A stretch of 6,226 nt of DNA from UBA5359 sp002410925 [NCBI: bacterium UBP13_UBA5359]. GTDB taxonomy: Bacteria; UBP13; UBA5359. The stretch is from positions 8,757 through 14,982 of the forward strand of contig DHPR01000025.1 of the NCBI GenBank assembly GCA_002410925.1, written 5' to 3'. The notes under the pieces are model-generated. The model saw only the letters and a program-made list of their open reading frames with translations, had not been told where the DNA came from and ran no database searches. This document shows, piece after piece, positions 5,969-6,226 of the stretch. The translations under genes were made by a program, and so were the position numbers. The first letter of the stretch is position 1. Each line of letters begins with the position of its first letter.

Positions 5969-6226
5969 ATGAGAAAAGGACAAAAACAGAATAAGTATAC
6001 AGCGGAGTTCAAGGAGAGAGCGGTGAAACTGGCGGAGAGTTCGGACGTGCCGATCAGTCAGGTGGCCGTAGAGTTAGGTATCAGCAAGAATTTACTCTAC
6101 AAGTGGACCAGTAAATTCGGGAAGAAGGAGGACGGCATCCGCTATACGCCGACAGAGCATGAAGAGCTTAAGGTTTTACGCAAAGAGAACCATCGATTGC
6201 GAGAAGAACGTGACATCTTAAAAAAA
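5969..6226 (+). CDS. IS3-family transposase OrfA (DNA-binding subunit), 3' end cut by the window
   Basis: The visible 86 codons encode a Transposase_8 / HTH_Tnp_1 type protein. NKYTAEFKERAVKLAES (8-24) is the characteristic N-terminal helix, and VPISQVAVELGISKNLLYKW (27-46) is the helix-turn-helix that ends in the W of this family. LKVLRKENHRLREERDILKK (67-86) is the leucine-zipper-like coiled coil that drives OrfA/OrfAB multimerisation. The start is ATG 5969, preceded by GGGAGGT (5953-5959). The reading frame is intact with no internal stop, so the copy may be functional. The stop codon lies outside the window. OrfA alone acts as a regulator; OrfAB, made by frameshift, would be the transposase. 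Confidence 0.9.
   Translation, partial: MRKGQKQNKYTAEFKERAVKLAESSDVPISQVAVELGISKNLLYKWTSKFGKKEDGIRYTPTEHEELKVLRKENHRLREERDILKK
6220..6226 (+). promoter_or_regulatory. A7 slippery tract, probable programmed -1 frameshift site of the IS
   Basis: Seven A residues lie in the phase A_AAA_AAA relative to the orfA frame (TTA AAA AAA, encoding L-K-K). This is the slippery heptamer pattern, and the site is at the end of the coiled coil where IS3-family elements shift -1 to make OrfAB. Downstream stimulators and the start of orfB are beyond the window. Confidence 0.6.

Larger units (their letters stand above)
5896..6226 (+). mobile_element. IS3-family insertion sequence, left part only (continues past the window)
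   Basis: The element is recognised from its orfA product and from a left end starting TGGAGCGTACCCG, 73 bp before the orfA start, which is the usual layout for this family (TG-starting terminal repeat, short leader, orfA, frameshift, orfB). Its orientation is the same as the host operon. Only the first 331 bp are present; orfB, with its DDE integrase domain, and the right end lie outside. The insertion splits the isomerase gene. If transposition made a normal 3-4 bp target duplication, AGA or CAGA (ending at 5895) should be repeated after the right end. Confidence 0.8.

Overview
This window looks like an accessory carbohydrate-metabolism locus from a bacterium, most likely a Gram-positive, Clostridia-like anaerobe or a relative. 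The reasons are a Gram-positive-style lipoprotein substrate-binding protein, purine-rich Shine-Dalgarno sites close to every start, frequent ATA and AGA/AGG codons, and a large LamG/jelly-roll secreted-type protein. No marker in the window fixes the phylum, so this assignment is weak. All genes lie on the + strand.

Layout. (1) Bases 1-1272 hold the 3' part of a large beta-sandwich (LamG / carbohydrate-binding-like) protein whose start lies outside the window. It is closed by a perfect 15-bp GC-rich hairpin (1278-1313). (2) A 244-bp intergenic gap with an inverted repeat and a possible promoter leads into (3) a DegT/DnrJ/EryC1/StrS-type PLP aminotransferase (1517-2761). Its end overlaps by 8 nt the start of (4) a short, cytoplasmic neutral-ceramidase-like zinc amidohydrolase (2754-4076). 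(5) After 69 bp comes a lipoprotein sugar-binding protein of an ABC importer (4146-5456). (6) After a further 103 bp comes a xylose-isomerase-like TIM-barrel gene (sugar isomerase/epimerase, 5560 onward). It is cut after codon 112 by (7) an IS3-family insertion sequence whose left end I place at 5896 and whose orfA (5969-) runs off the window exactly at its A7 frameshift tract.

How the genes may work together (inference): the binding protein captures a sugar-like ligand, the metallohydrolase cleaves an amide or similar bond in the cytoplasm, the aminotransferase exchanges amino and keto groups on a sugar or cyclitol, and the isomerase rearranges the product. This would fit use or modification of an N-acylated amino sugar or aminocyclitol. 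The exact substrate cannot be read from the sequence. The insertion sequence has probably inactivated the isomerase step and separated the operon from whatever follows, possibly including the missing ABC permeases.

The most notable points are the translationally coupled aminotransferase/ceramidase-like pair, the replacement of the ceramidase nucleophile serine by asparagine, and the precisely locatable IS junction. I saw no CRISPR array, tRNA, rRNA or phage gene.
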